Shown: positions 16,260 through 25,429 of the stretch, piece after piece
Position numbering within the stretch: position 1 is the first letter of the stretch
Layout: every line of letters begins with the position of its first letter
Assembly (NCBI GenBank): GCA_050732395.1
Contig: JBOHQX010000041.1
Span: 62,001 to 126,000 of the forward strand
Length of the DNA: 64,000 nt
From: JBIOXB01 sp050732395
GTDB lineage: Bacteria; Zhuqueibacterota; Zhuqueibacteria; Zhuqueibacterales; Zhuqueibacteraceae
Direction of reading: 5' to 3'
Translations under genes and position numbers: made by a program
The notes under the pieces: model-generated
Seen by the model: only the letters and a program-made list of their open reading frames with translations
Databases searched by the model: none
What the model was told of the DNA's origin: nothing

Positions 16260-17000
16260 CTATTGAACTCTCCTCTTCAGCCAACTGTCCAACTTCCCCC
16301 AGCTTTCAAAAACCTCTTCTGGCCGCACTGCCGCATACCTGTGCGTAAGCCCGGCGGGCACAAACGGCGGCGCAGGGTGCGCCCGCAAGAGCACCGCCTT
16401 CATCCCCACGCTTTGCGGCACGGCCACATCCACGTCGATACGATCGCCAATCATCAAGGCACGTTCGGCGGACACGCTTGCCGCTGCCACTGCGCGTCGA
16501 TAAATCTCCGGATTGTCTTTCGTGCAGCCGGCTGCCCCTGAAATGAACAACAATCCCGGCGAAATCAAAGGCAGCAATCCGAGCCGTGCGAGCACCTCAC
16601 CCTGGCCCTCCGCGCTGCCATCACTGATGATGCCGCGATGAATGCCGAGGTTTTGCAGAGTCTGAAAGAGCTGGACAATTTTTTTCGAGGGTTTGATTTG
16701 TGCTCGCAGTGCATCGCGATACGCGGAAAGAAATGATACCGTGCGCCGCAAATCCATCGGCAGGCCAGTAACACGTCCGGCCTCTTCCACAATGAGAATA
16801 TCGGAGTAGATATGGCTAATATGCTGCGGATTGACGCGCGCATCGGCTTGGAGGTAGCCGAGAAAAAAACTCCTCGCCTCCGGAAGCAAGCCTGATTGCG
16901 CCAATTTCTGGCATGCCGTTCCGGCGGCCTGGTGAATGATTTTTGCACTCGGAATGAGCGTGCTGCCGACGTCGAAAAAAATGGCATCGAATACCGGCAT
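16260..17000 (-). CDS. HAD-superfamily hydrolase
   Basis: This 246-residue protein begins MPVFDAIFFDVGSTLIPS. Motif I is thus D-V-G-S-T, in which the second Asp of the usual DxDxT is Gly, as in a subgroup of HAD proteins. Motif II is in IHRGIISDGSA (Ser after the strand), and the late acidic motif is LMIGDRIDVDV. A helical cap lies between motifs I and II. The expected activity is phosphatase on a small metabolite, but the loss of the second motif-I Asp makes that uncertain. The ATG at 17000 is preferred over an upstream in-frame start that overlaps the amidase gene. It is the last gene of the minus-strand block. Confidence 0.82.
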   Translation of the reverse strand: MPVFDAIFFDVGSTLIPSAKIIHQAAGTACQKLAQSGLLPEARSFFLGYLQADARVNPQHISHIYSDILIVEEAGRVTGLPMDLRRTVSFLSAYRDALRAQIKPSKKIVQLFQTLQNLGIHRGIISDGSAEGQGEVLARLGLLPLISPGLLFISGAAGCTKDNPEIYRRAVAAASVSAERALMIGDRIDVDVAVPQSVGMKAVLLRAHPAPPFVPAGLTHRYAAVRPEEVFESWGKLDSWLKRRVQ

Positions 17001-17052
17001 GTTGATCTCAACGTGCTTGGCTATTTCGCGGCCGCGGCCAGTGTGCGCGGCC

Positions 17053-18540
17053 TCAATGCGAAGCAATAACCGCACGCACGACGGCGCCGGCCCAACGCTG
17101 GCGGAAATTTACCGCACGGATTCTTTGCCAATCCGAACGATGCGCGAGATTGGCGGCTTCAATCAAAATCGAAGCCGGCACACGGCTGTAGCGTATGATA
17201 CCGGGCGTCCATTTACCGCCGCTGCGATAAACATAACTACGAATGGGCTGAAACGTGTGAATCGGCATCCCGGCTCGTTGTAAGGAGGCGATCATAGTCC
17301 GCGCAAAGCTCGTACTCGCGTTTTCAGCGGACTGATATTGCTCAGCGCCGAACGAGATGAGCTGCCCACGGCTTTCGGCGAACTTATCGTAGACCTCACC
17401 CGTGGTTTTGAAGGTTGCGATGCGCTCTGCAGCATCGGGAACATAAATCATCGTACCGGACACGGAAGGATGAAGATGATCCAAGTGAATGCTGAGAAAC
17501 AAGACTTCTTCCGGCGCTACGCCTTCATGCAACAAGCGGCTGTAAATGTCTTCGATCAAATAAATACGCAAATTCAACCCGATGCGACTGTCTTGCATGT
17601 TGTAGGCCGGCGTGACTTTGACGTATTGGTGTCGCTTACCTTCGCGCGACACGTGGCCGTTCGCCGTTTTGCTGGCGCCGTTATACGCAGAAACCAGAGT
17701 ATGGACTTTGATCCCGTGCTTCACCAAGCCCTCTCGAATTCTTTTCATCAAATCGAAAGCAATTTCATCTTCACGTAAACCACGAACAATCGTGCCCGGA
17801 TCAGTGCCGCCGTGACCGGCATCTAAAATCACGTGCTTGAAATAACTGCGGCGAAAAACCTGGCGCGGCGCGGTCGCCAGCTCAGTGAACAGTGTTTCGT
17901 CGAGCACTTCCAGGGGGATGCGAATCGCGGCGCCGGTCGGAATCTGGGTCTCATCTGAAATGTTGTTGAGAGCCACCAACTGCCTGGCAATTTGATTGAC
18001 GTCCTCCGCATCGACGCGTCCGGTGAAACGCACCACCACGGCACTATACAATGCTTCACCGGCCTTTAGGCGATAGACCCCGAACGTGCGCTCGCCTTCT
18101 TTTATCATTTGCAATTCGGGATCGTTGGAGCGTTGAATGTTGCCGGCCGGATGGGCGGGAACAGGCGAGAAGATGGGCTCGGTCGCGGGCTTCAACGAGG
18201 GCGAGGCCGGGATCGTGTACGCGGGCGTCTCGGAAATGTCCCTGTCTTGAACCGGCTCCGGTCTGACCGAACTGGACCGGGATTGTCGCACACTATCAGA
18301 CGCTGCTTCCTTCTTTCGGCCTTCAATTTGATAAAGCCTGGGTTCCGGAGAAAGGCAGGATTCCAAAACAAGAAAAGCGCTCAGCAAGAGTATGTGAGCT
18401 CCGAGGACTGCGCGCCGGCTTGATTTGTGCGGACGAGGACTGACCGCTGACGGGAGCGAAGGAAGCATGCGGGTAAAAAACGCCGTGTGCAAGGGGCGAG
18501 ATTGTCCTTCTTGGAAAGTTGACGGCAAATATTCGCTCAA
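17053..18540 (-). CDS. N-acetylmuramoyl-L-alanine amidase (Amidase_3) lipoprotein
   Basis: This 495-residue envelope protein has a hydrophobic leader ending LLLSAFLVLESC, a probable lipobox. A disordered linker follows, then a LysM-like segment (about 160-215, VYRLKAGEALYSAVVVRF). The C-terminal Amidase_3 domain has the zinc ligands in VILDAGHGGTDPG and LREDEIAFDL, and in VLFLSIHLDHLHPSVSGTM. It cleaves the stem peptide from peptidoglycan. The TTG at 18540 overlaps the LeuA-type gene's stop codon and has GAGGATGCG in front, so translational coupling is likely; an ATG at 18468 would give a more normal leader length. Confidence 0.88.
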   Translation of the reverse strand: MSEYLPSTFQEGQSRPLHTAFFTRMLPSLPSAVSPRPHKSSRRAVLGAHILLLSAFLVLESCLSPEPRLYQIEGRKKEAASDSVRQSRSSSVRPEPVQDRDISETPAYTIPASPSLKPATEPIFSPVPAHPAGNIQRSNDPELQMIKEGERTFGVYRLKAGEALYSAVVVRFTGRVDAEDVNQIARQLVALNNISDETQIPTGAAIRIPLEVLDETLFTELATAPRQVFRRSYFKHVILDAGHGGTDPGTIVRGLREDEIAFDLMKRIREGLVKHGIKVHTLVSAYNGASKTANGHVSREGKRHQYVKVTPAYNMQDSRIGLNLRIYLIEDIYSRLLHEGVAPEEVLFLSIHLDHLHPSVSGTMIYVPDAAERIATFKTTGEVYDKFAESRGQLISFGAEQYQSAENASTSFARTMIASLQRAGMPIHTFQPIRSYVYRSGGKWTPGIIRYSRVPASILIEAANLAHRSDWQRIRAVNFRQRWAGAVVRAVIASH

Positions 18541-19772
18541 TTCGCATCCTCGGATTGAATCACTTCGCGAACCTCAGCGTCCGTCAAATTTCGATTCATG
18601 TTCTTGGCTTTGGAGAAAATCGCGTCAATGCTGCGCCGCGTGGGCTCGTAGCCGTTTGTTGTCAGCCAATAGATCACGTTCGACTCACCGCTCATATGGC
18701 CGATCTCAATTTCTTGGTGGCGGCCCACCCACGCTGCGGGCACGCCGGAATACACACGATCGGCCAGCCAATCGGCACCTTTGTTTTTGGCTTTAATGAT
18801 GGCCGCGGCGTGTACGCCGGTGCCGGTCCGAAAAGCATCGCGCCCCAGCACGGGATAATTGACCGGAATCGGCACTCCGCATTGGCGCGAAACCAATTCG
18901 CAATACGTCTGCAATTGGGTCAAATCGTTGTCGATCCAGCCGAGCAGCTTGCAATTCACCAAAATCAAATCGAGTGGCGTGTTGCCTACACGCTCGCCGA
19001 TGCCGAGCATGGTGCCGTGCACGCGATCAGCGCCCGCTTCAATCGCCGCCAGGGTATTTATGATCGAAAGCCCGCGATCCTTGTGGCCGTGCCAATCGAT
19101 TTTCACTGCGGGGTCAATCGCATGCACCACTTCGCGCACAAATTTAATCAACGCACGTACCCCGTTTGGCGTGGCGTGGCCGACAGTGTCGCAACACACC
19201 ACGCGCTGTGCGCCGCAACGCACCGCTGTGGAATACAGCACGCGCACGGTATCGGGGTGAGAACGAACGGTGTCTTCCGTGACAAACATGGAAGGCAGCC
19301 CGTGCTTGACGACCAAAGTAATCGCTTTCGCCACCGTCTGCTGCAAGAAGTTGACATCCCAGACTTCGGCGTATTGGCGAATGGGGCTCGAGCCCAGGAA
19401 GGTGGCCGCTTCAATCGGAATGCCGACTTGTTGCGCCGTTTCAGCAATCGGAATGATGTCGGCCTCCAACGTGCGCGCCGCGCAATTCGGCATGATCTTC
19501 AGATTGCTCTGCACGATTTCCTTCGCCAATGCCGCCACGTCCGCCCGTGCGCGCGGGCCGGCGCCGGGGAGGCCGATATTCGCTGATTGCACCCCGAGCT
19601 CGTGCATGAAATGCAGCATGCGAATCTTATCAGCGATCGGCGGATCGAGCACGGAAGGCGATTGCAAGCCGTCGCGCAGCGTTTCATCATCAAATTCAAT
19701 GGGTTTGCTCGGCCGCCACGTCCCCGCGTGCGTGTTCCAATCGTAGATCAATTCATTTTCATTCAAGACCAT
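18537..19772 (-). CDS. LeuA/homocitrate-synthase family acyltransferase (DRE-TIM metallolyase)
   Basis: This 411-residue TIM-barrel enzyme has the family motifs FDDETLRDGLQSPSV (metal and 2-oxoacid site) and IDWHGHKDRGLSIINTLAAI (the HxH metal motif), with ADRVHGTMLGIGERVGN (the GxGERxGN motif). Enzymes with this set condense acetyl-CoA with a 2-oxo acid, as in 2-isopropylmalate, citramalate or homocitrate synthases. The regulatory LeuA dimer domain is absent: the C-terminus is a short helical region of about 90 residues. No leuB/leuCD genes are nearby, so the substrate is open. GAGGTGACCG precedes the ATG. Confidence 0.85.
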   Translation of the reverse strand: MVLNENELIYDWNTHAGTWRPSKPIEFDDETLRDGLQSPSVLDPPIADKIRMLHFMHELGVQSANIGLPGAGPRARADVAALAKEIVQSNLKIMPNCAARTLEADIIPIAETAQQVGIPIEAATFLGSSPIRQYAEVWDVNFLQQTVAKAITLVVKHGLPSMFVTEDTVRSHPDTVRVLYSTAVRCGAQRVVCCDTVGHATPNGVRALIKFVREVVHAIDPAVKIDWHGHKDRGLSIINTLAAIEAGADRVHGTMLGIGERVGNTPLDLILVNCKLLGWIDNDLTQLQTYCELVSRQCGVPIPVNYPVLGRDAFRTGTGVHAAAIIKAKNKGADWLADRVYSGVPAAWVGRHQEIEIGHMSGESNVIYWLTTNGYEPTRRSIDAIFSKAKNMNRNLTDAEVREVIQSEDAN

Positions 19773-19794
19773 CGGTCACCTCGCCCTGCTGATA

Positions 19795-19888
19795 GAGGCG
19801 AAGATCGAGGATGGAAGATCGATGATTGCAACAGACTTCCTTACTCAATCATTGATCATCCATCTTCGATCTTCGATCCTCGACCTCT
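19795..19888. repeat. Heptad-word intergenic inverted repeat (GATCGAG/CTTCGAT type)
   Basis: The left arm is 19795-19828 and the right arm 19846-19888. The right arm reads in 7-bp words CAATCAT TGATCAT CCATCTT CGATCTT CGATCCT CGACCTC. The left arm is its reverse complement with one heptad missing. It fills most of the gap between the crotonase and the LeuA-type gene. Confidence 0.8.
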
Positions 19889-19917
19889 GCTGCCACTGAT
19901 TCGTCAAGAAAGTCCGC

Positions 19918-20703
19918 TCACTTTCCCTGAAAACTAGGCGGGCGCTTTTCCAGAAACGCCTGGGTGCCCTCCTTCATGTCATCCGTTGAAAAAAGCATGC
20001 CGAAAAGATTGGATTCCAACTGCACGCCCTCTGCCAGCGGCATTTCCAAACCGTGCGTCACCGCTTCCAGAGTCAACTTCACGGCAATCGGACCTTTTTT
20101 GAAAACGGTGTGTAGTATTTCTTCGCACTTGGCCAGAAGCTGGTCCGGCGGCGTAACGTGATTGACCCAACCCATACGCCAGGCTTCGTGCGCATCGACA
20201 ATGTTGCCCGTGATCAGCAATTCGAGGGCGCGGCCTCTGCCGATGAGACGCGACAAGCGTTGCGTGCCGCCATTGCCGCACATGAGGCCGAGGTTCACCT
20301 CCGGCTGTCCGAATTTTGCCTTCTCCGAGGCCACACGTATGTGGCAGGCGAGCGCCAATTCGCTGCCGCCGCCGAGACAGAAACCGTTCACGGCCGCGAT
20401 GACGGGCTTTGGAAAGTGTTCGATGTAGCGCAAAATTTCCTGGCTCTGAAGAGAAAATTCCTTTGCACCCACCGGAGTCTGCTTTGCCAGCTCTCCGATG
20501 TCGGCGCCCGCGGCAAATGCTTTTTCGCCAGCTCCCGTGATGATCACACCACCCGCGCCGACATCATCTTTTATCGAAGCGAGCGCATTTTGCACTTCCA
20601 CCATCGTTTGCCAGTTCAGGGCATTCATTTTTTCAGGACGGTGGAGCGTGAGATAAGCGATTCTATTCTTGACTTCAAAAAGAATGTTTTGATAAGCCAT
20701 CAT
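19918..20703 (-). CDS. Enoyl-CoA hydratase (crotonase family)
   Basis: This 261-residue protein hydrates trans-2-enoyl-CoA to 3-hydroxyacyl-CoA. It shows the full crotonase pattern: HRPEKMNALNWQTM, the first oxyanion segment AFAAGADIGELA, then NGFCLGGGSELALACHIRVA with the first catalytic Glu, and FGQPEVNLGLMCGNGGTQRL with the second. It starts 13 bp after the hydroxyacyl-CoA dehydrogenase gene ends, with GGAGCTC before ATGATG. With the thiolase and dehydrogenase it completes three beta-oxidation or butyryl-CoA steps; an acyl-CoA dehydrogenase is missing from the window. Confidence 0.93.
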   Translation of the reverse strand: MMAYQNILFEVKNRIAYLTLHRPEKMNALNWQTMVEVQNALASIKDDVGAGGVIITGAGEKAFAAGADIGELAKQTPVGAKEFSLQSQEILRYIEHFPKPVIAAVNGFCLGGGSELALACHIRVASEKAKFGQPEVNLGLMCGNGGTQRLSRLIGRGRALELLITGNIVDAHEAWRMGWVNHVTPPDQLLAKCEEILHTVFKKGPIAVKLTLEAVTHGLEMPLAEGVQLESNLFGMLFSTDDMKEGTQAFLEKRPPSFQGK

Positions 20704-20715
20704 GAGCTCCGAGCA

Positions 20716-21600
20716 TTAACGTCCCAAGTCAGCCACTTTCGGCTTGTCGCCGGCATAGTCATAAAACCCTTTGCCAGTCTTTTTACCGTGATACCCGGCC
20801 AGCACCATTTTGCGCAGCAACGGTGGCGGCGCATATTTGCTGTCGCGATACTCTTCGAACATGATGTTCGCGATGTAAAGCGTCGTGTCCAATCCGACGA
20901 AATCGAGCAGCGTGAGCGGGCCCATAGGATAACCGCAGCCAAGCGTCATGCCTTTGTCAATGTCTTCCACCGAAGCCACGCCATTTTCCACGGCGCGAAT
21001 GGCGTCCAGCAGATAAGGCACCAGCAGCAGATTCACCACGAAACCGGAGTTGTCCTTACAGGCAATCGGTTCTTTCCCGAGCGATTGCGCGAAGGCGAAC
21101 GCGGCTTCAAAGGTCTCCGCGCTAGTCTGAATCGTGCGCACGACTTCGACCAATTTCATGAGCGGCACGGGATTGAAAAAATGCAAACCGACAAAACGGT
21201 CCGGCCGTTTCGTGGCAGCGGCCATTTCAGTAATGGTTAAAGAAGAAGTATTGCTGGCAAAAATCGTGTGCGCACCGCAGAGCCCGTCCAATTCCGCGAA
21301 AACGTCTTTCTTAAGGTTGATATTTTCGACTGCCGCTTCGATGACGAGATCCGCGCTCTTTAGATCAGCGAGAGTGGTTGTACCGGAGAGATTGGACATG
21401 ATCGCTGTTTTTTGTCCGGCGGCGAGCTTGCCTTTTTCCACGCTCTTACTCAGAAAGCCGTCAATTTTGCCCAGACCCTTTCTGAGCAAATCATCGTTCA
21501 CTTCACGTACGACGGTTTTGTATCCTGCTTGTGCGCATACTTGCGCGATGCCCGCTCCCATCAAACCGCAACCGATGACGCCGACGGTTTTAGTGGCCAT
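20716..21600 (-). CDS. 3-hydroxyacyl-CoA (3-hydroxybutyryl-CoA) dehydrogenase
   Basis: This 294-residue stand-alone dehydrogenase, close to the 282-290 typical of Hbd/PaaH, has the NAD-binding start VGVIGCGLMGAGIAQVCAQA. The catalytic His is in the segment DRFVGLHFFNPVPLMKLVEV, with FVVNLLLVPYLLDAIRAVE and GCGYPMGPLTLLDFVGLD in the C-terminal dimer domain. It oxidises 3-hydroxyacyl-CoA to 3-oxoacyl-CoA with NAD. GGAGGAGCA precedes the ATG. Thiolase, this gene and the hydratase are collinear, with only the aspartyl-protease gene in between. Confidence 0.94.
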   Translation of the reverse strand: MATKTVGVIGCGLMGAGIAQVCAQAGYKTVVREVNDDLLRKGLGKIDGFLSKSVEKGKLAAGQKTAIMSNLSGTTTLADLKSADLVIEAAVENINLKKDVFAELDGLCGAHTIFASNTSSLTITEMAAATKRPDRFVGLHFFNPVPLMKLVEVVRTIQTSAETFEAAFAFAQSLGKEPIACKDNSGFVVNLLLVPYLLDAIRAVENGVASVEDIDKGMTLGCGYPMGPLTLLDFVGLDTTLYIANIMFEEYRDSKYAPPPLLRKMVLAGYHGKKTGKGFYDYAGDKPKVADLGR

Positions 21601-21636
21601 TGCTCCTCCAAATTGCAGATCGTTTATTGGTAGTGT

Positions 21637-22275
21637 TCAAATCGCGTCGGGTACCCATTCAAAACGAACCAAGCCCCTTTTCGCGCACACGGTTAACTCA
21701 AATTCATTGATAACATCTCGACCCAAAATATCCTCAGTCAAATCGGGACGACAATCGACGGTAATCGGAAGTTGTTGACTGTTTAATCTGATGTTGACCA
21801 GATAAAGTGTACGTTGTTGCGACACAGCACCAATGCCTGCTACCTCAGCTTCGTCCCATCCGAAATTCCACAAACCAAGCTCGTCCGCAACGGTGCTTTG
21901 CAACACCGTCAGGTCCGCGCCGGTATCGACAATGAAGTCGATCGGCTTCTGCTTTTGCCCTGTCGGTGCAATAACGATTCCGGTTATTATCGGTAGCAGA
22001 GGGTCATACTGCTCGTTGTATTTACCCATGCTGACCTGGCGGATTCGTTTGTGCTTGGTAGTCTCTTCGTAGCCGACGCGGTTGATATAGCCAACGGTGC
22101 TGTGTGTATGGGCGAACGCTTGTTTCAGAACAGCCATTTTTTTTTCTCCGAATGCCACTACGCGCCCTCCGACAATGGCAACCCATTTGCCAGAATATTG
22201 TTGCAATAGCTGCTCCCGCATTGCCCAGTAGGCGGCCTTTTCTTGCTCAAATCCGCTATTTCCTGAAGCGTTCAT
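21637..22275 (-). CDS. DUF5678 plus retropepsin-like aspartyl protease domain protein
   Basis: From the ATG at 22275 this is a 212-residue soluble protein. Residues about 20-50 (YSGKWVAIVGGRVVAFGEKK) match the DUF5678 type, a small domain found before proteases and in toxin-antitoxin-like loci. The second half is a single retroviral-type aspartyl protease domain: PIDFIVDTGADLTVLQ with the catalytic DTG, a flap region, and the late ILGRDVINEF motif seen in bacterial retropepsins. One DTG means it must act as a homodimer. An upstream GTG at 22380 overlapping the thiolase stop would add a hydrophobic leader, so the true start is unsure. No substrate can be proposed; its place among acyl-CoA genes is odd. 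Confidence 0.75.
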   Translation of the reverse strand: MNASGNSGFEQEKAAYWAMREQLLQQYSGKWVAIVGGRVVAFGEKKMAVLKQAFAHTHSTVGYINRVGYEETTKHKRIRQVSMGKYNEQYDPLLPIITGIVIAPTGQKQKPIDFIVDTGADLTVLQSTVADELGLWNFGWDEAEVAGIGAVSQQRTLYLVNIRLNSQQLPITVDCRPDLTEDILGRDVINEFELTVCAKRGLVRFEWVPDAI

Positions 22276-22376
22276 AATTCGGACCCCGCAATTTTGGAAC
22301 GAATCAACAAGTTCAGTGATGAACAAAAATAAACTCACAATAAGATTCTGAAAATTGTTCGCACCTCTTAACGCCT

Positions 22377-23558
22377 TCACAAAGCTTCCACGATCACCGC
22401 CGCGCCCTGGCCGCCGCCGATGCAGGCCGTGGCCAGGCCGTACTTTTGTTTGCGCCGGCGTAACTCGTGCAAAATTGTGAGGGTCAAACGCATGCCACTG
22501 GCAGCCAGCGGGTGGCCGAGAGCAATGGCCCCGCCGTTGACGTTCGTGAACTCGCGATGCAAGCTCAGTTCCTTCTCCACGGCGAGATATTGCGGTGCAA
22601 AGGCTTCATTTACTTCGACCAGATTCATTTGTTCCAACGTCATTCCCGCGCGTTGCAAGGCACTGCGGCTCGCGGGAACAGGGCCGATGCCCATGAGGCT
22701 CGGCTCGACTCCGGCAAAACCCCAATTCACCAGGCGGCCGAGCGGTTGCAAACCATGCTTTCTTGCCGCCGCCGCCGTCATCATCAACATCGCTGCTGCG
22801 CCGTCCACCATGCCGCTGGCGTTGCCGGCGGTGATGGTGCCGTCTTTTTTAAAATAGGGTGCAAGCTTGGCGAGCGCTTCCAAAGTTGTTTCTGGCCGCG
22901 GATGCTCATCGCGCGCAAAGAGCGAGGGGCCTTTCTTTCCGGAAATTTCGACGGGAGCCACCTCCTCGGCGAATCTGCCGCTTTCCCATGCTGCTGCTGC
23001 GCGCTTCTGGCTGAGCAAGGCATATTCGTCGCAAGCGGAGCGGCTGATGCCGAACTTGTCCGCCAGATTCTCCGCGGTTTGCGCCATGGTGAAACCGCAA
23101 TTCGCATCAAGCAGTGACTCCCATAAATAATCTTCGAGCTTGCCGGCATTGAGGCGCAAGCCCCAACGCGCACCGCGAATGACGTGCGGCGCCTGGCTCA
23201 TACTTTCCGTACCGCCGACCAGAACAATTTCAGCTTCACCCAACATTAATAAACGCGCGCCTTGCACAATAGCTTCGAAACCCGAGCCGCACAAGCGATT
23301 CACCGTCAAGGCCGGCGTTTCGATACGGGAGCCGGCTTGCAATCCCACGTGCCGCGCGAGATAGATGGCATCTTGTGAGGTTTGCATGACATTGCCGAAA
23401 ATCACGTGCTCAACTGCGCCGGCCTCGATGCCTGCCCGGGTCACCGCCGCCCGGGCCGCAACCACACCGAGTTGCGTCGCAGTCAGGTCCTTCAATGCGC
23501 CGCCAAATGCCCCAAAAGCCGTGCGCGCGCCACTCACAAATAGAACTTCTTTGCTCAT
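22377..23558 (-). CDS. Acetyl-CoA acetyltransferase (thiolase)
   Basis: This protein has 393 residues from the ATG at 23558, exactly the usual thiolase length. The active-site Cys is in NRLCGSGFEAIVQGA, the second catalytic region in NVNGGAIALGHPLAASGMR, and the final Cys in TACIGGGQGAAVIVEAL. It makes or cleaves acetoacetyl-CoA or 3-oxoacyl-CoA. Additional in-frame codons upstream of 23558 encode low-quality sequence and are not part of the fold. It is the first gene of the minus-strand acyl-CoA block. Confidence 0.94.
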   Translation of the reverse strand: MSKEVLFVSGARTAFGAFGGALKDLTATQLGVVAARAAVTRAGIEAGAVEHVIFGNVMQTSQDAIYLARHVGLQAGSRIETPALTVNRLCGSGFEAIVQGARLLMLGEAEIVLVGGTESMSQAPHVIRGARWGLRLNAGKLEDYLWESLLDANCGFTMAQTAENLADKFGISRSACDEYALLSQKRAAAAWESGRFAEEVAPVEISGKKGPSLFARDEHPRPETTLEALAKLAPYFKKDGTITAGNASGMVDGAAAMLMMTAAAARKHGLQPLGRLVNWGFAGVEPSLMGIGPVPASRSALQRAGMTLEQMNLVEVNEAFAPQYLAVEKELSLHREFTNVNGGAIALGHPLAASGMRLTLTILHELRRRKQKYGLATACIGGGQGAAVIVEAL

Positions 23559-23799
23559 CACAACACTCTCTCTTCCTGAACGTGAAACAAACCAAATATC
23601 TTGATCTTCTGCCTTGGCTGAACTCGAGATATAACCCGAAGAAAATAGCAAAAATGTGGATGTATGTAAAGCAAAAGATTGCGATGGCTCAGGTGAATAG
23701 GATGGCACCCCGGCACATTTGTGGCGTAAATTTTTCTTTGACATTCGCTCGCTTTCTCGTTATTTTCAACGTCGGTTCAGAGATCATGGGAGATCGTGC

Positions 23800-24156
23800 A
23801 TGCTCGGAAAGCCAGCGGCCATTATGCCGCAGGACTTGGTGCTGGTTCATATCGACCATAAACCCGCATTCTTCGCGCGAGTGGAAGATATTAGTCCGGA
23901 CTATAAACGCGGCTGGTGGCACGTCAAACTGTTTGTGCTGGTTTTGCCCATGAAAACTGTGACCTGGACCATCGATGACGATCAAATTCGCGGTGCGGAT
24001 TTCACTATGGGCGGCACCCCGGTGCGGCTGGAAAAAATACACGCGCCGCGGGAAGAGAGCGTGGAAGAAGCGCCCGCTCCTGCCGCAGAAACCGGAACAG
24101 CTCCGGGACACAAGCAGGCTCGCATTTTGTCGTTCACTCCAAAAGCTGCAGAATAG
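23800..24156 (+). CDS. Conserved hypothetical protein
   Basis: The start at 23800 follows GGGAGATCGTGC, giving 118 residues. The core is VLVHIDHKPAFFARVEDISP, then WWHVKLFVLVLPMKTVTWTI and FTMGGTPVRLEKI, followed by a disordered Pro/Ala tail. A protein with this pattern (a short beta-rich domain, about 75 residues) occurs, as I recall, in several Deltaproteobacteria and other Gram-negatives without known function. No cysteine pairs, signal peptide or membrane helix are present. Confidence 0.6.
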   Translation: MLGKPAAIMPQDLVLVHIDHKPAFFARVEDISPDYKRGWWHVKLFVLVLPMKTVTWTIDDDQIRGADFTMGGTPVRLEKIHAPREESVEEAPAPAAETGTAPGHKQARILSFTPKAAE

Positions 24157-24340
24157 CTCTGTGAGCGCCTGTGGGCTTGGCAGGAGCATTGTGTGTTTCA
24201 TTGAAAACTTCATCACCGTTTCGTCAAGTGATCGAACGCATGGCGGTTAGGAGAAGGCCGTAAGAGGGGTTGCCGGACAAACTCTGAATCCCACTCCACT
24301 ATTTATGAAGTCACGGATTATCCCTGGCGAGGAGGGTAGC

Positions 24341-25105
24341 ATGAGAGGCTCTGGAGTCGTGTTGGCGACACTTGTCACGCTATCGTCCGCAGCGTTGATT
24401 TATCATCGCGCTCATCCGGCCATTGAAACGCAATGGGTGTCGTACGAAAGCGGCGAAGAATCGGTGCGTGGCTTTGTGGCAATGCCGCAAGTCAGTGGCC
24501 CGGCTCCGGCCGTTATTATCATTCATGAATGGTGGGGATTAAATGACTGGGTACAACAGAATGCGAAAAAGCTGGCGAAAGAAGGATATGTGGTGCTGGC
24601 GCTCGATCTTTATCGCGGCGAAGTGACCGCGGAACCGGGTACCGCCCATGAGCTCATGCGCGGCTTGCCAGAAGATCGCGCGTTGCGCGACGTGCAGTCA
24701 GCCTTTGCCTATCTGCAGGCGCGTGAGGAAGTGAACAAACGTGAAATTGGCGCGATCGGATGGTGTATGGGCGGCGGCTACTCGCTGCAGGCGGCGGTTC
24801 ATCTACCTGAACTAGCCGCCTGTGTGATTAACTATGGGCGCCTGGTTACGGATGAAAAATTAATCGAGAAAATCAATGCACCGGTTCTCGGTATTTTCGG
24901 CGGTTTGGACCGCGGCATTCCGGTCAAAGACGTGCGCGCTTTTGAAAAACAGGCGAAAGATTCGGATAAAAGCGTCAGCATTGAGATCTACCCGAAGTCC
25001 GGTCACGGCTTCATCAATGAAAACAACGTCAAAGCCTTCAATGCCAAAGATGCCGCCGATGCTTGGGAACGGACATTGACGTTTTTGGCCCAGCATTTAA
25101 AATGA
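24341..25105 (+). CDS. Dienelactone hydrolase family protein, exported or membrane-anchored
   Basis: From the ATG at 24341, preceded by GGCGAGGAGGGTAGC, this is a 254-residue protein. An N-terminal hydrophobic helix (VVLATLVTLSSAALIYH) can act as signal or anchor. The alpha/beta hydrolase follows: the conserved Glu in VIIIHEWWGLNDW, the nucleophile Cys in IGAIGWCMGGGYSLQ, the acid in FGGLDRGIPV and the His in YPKSGHGFIN. The Cys-Asp-His triad and the EWWG motif are diagnostic of dienelactone hydrolases. The natural substrate of such periplasmic relatives is not known. Confidence 0.88.
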   Translation: MRGSGVVLATLVTLSSAALIYHRAHPAIETQWVSYESGEESVRGFVAMPQVSGPAPAVIIIHEWWGLNDWVQQNAKKLAKEGYVVLALDLYRGEVTAEPGTAHELMRGLPEDRALRDVQSAFAYLQAREEVNKREIGAIGWCMGGGYSLQAAVHLPELAACVINYGRLVTDEKLIEKINAPVLGIFGGLDRGIPVKDVRAFEKQAKDSDKSVSIEIYPKSGHGFINENNVKAFNAKDAADAWERTLTFLAQHLK

Positions 25106-25429
25106 AGGCCTTTAAACCACAACCTTCAGACTAATCATGAAGAAAGAATTCTCCCCTGTGAACTCTCCGCGGCAGCAATCCCTTCCCTGAAGTTAAATGC
25201 CTCCCAAAACTCTTGTGTCTTGACGAAGGAGAGGAGCCCGATCGCCGCGGTATTTACATGAGCCATGATTTCAAAAGATCTGCCTCACTCTCCAGCTCGG
25301 CGACGTTGGGGCATTACGCAAAATAATGATACAGAGGCGCACATCCTCCCTGACCGGCAAAAACATATTCCGGAATTCCCGACGTAGAAGGGATGAGAGT
25401 GAGAACGCTGCTTGACACGGAGGTTGGCA
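25106..25429. other. Gene-free gap before the transhydrogenase operon
   Basis: The 324 bp hold no credible frame and no recognised RNA or repeat. They should contain the pnt operon promoter, but no clear -35/-10 pair was found by eye. Confidence 0.5.

Noticed and set aside
20158..21240. A 360-codon plus-strand frame over the crotonase and dehydrogenase genes
   Set aside because: Both minus-strand genes are unmistakable enzymes with ribosome-binding sites; the plus frame spans their junction and has no motif.
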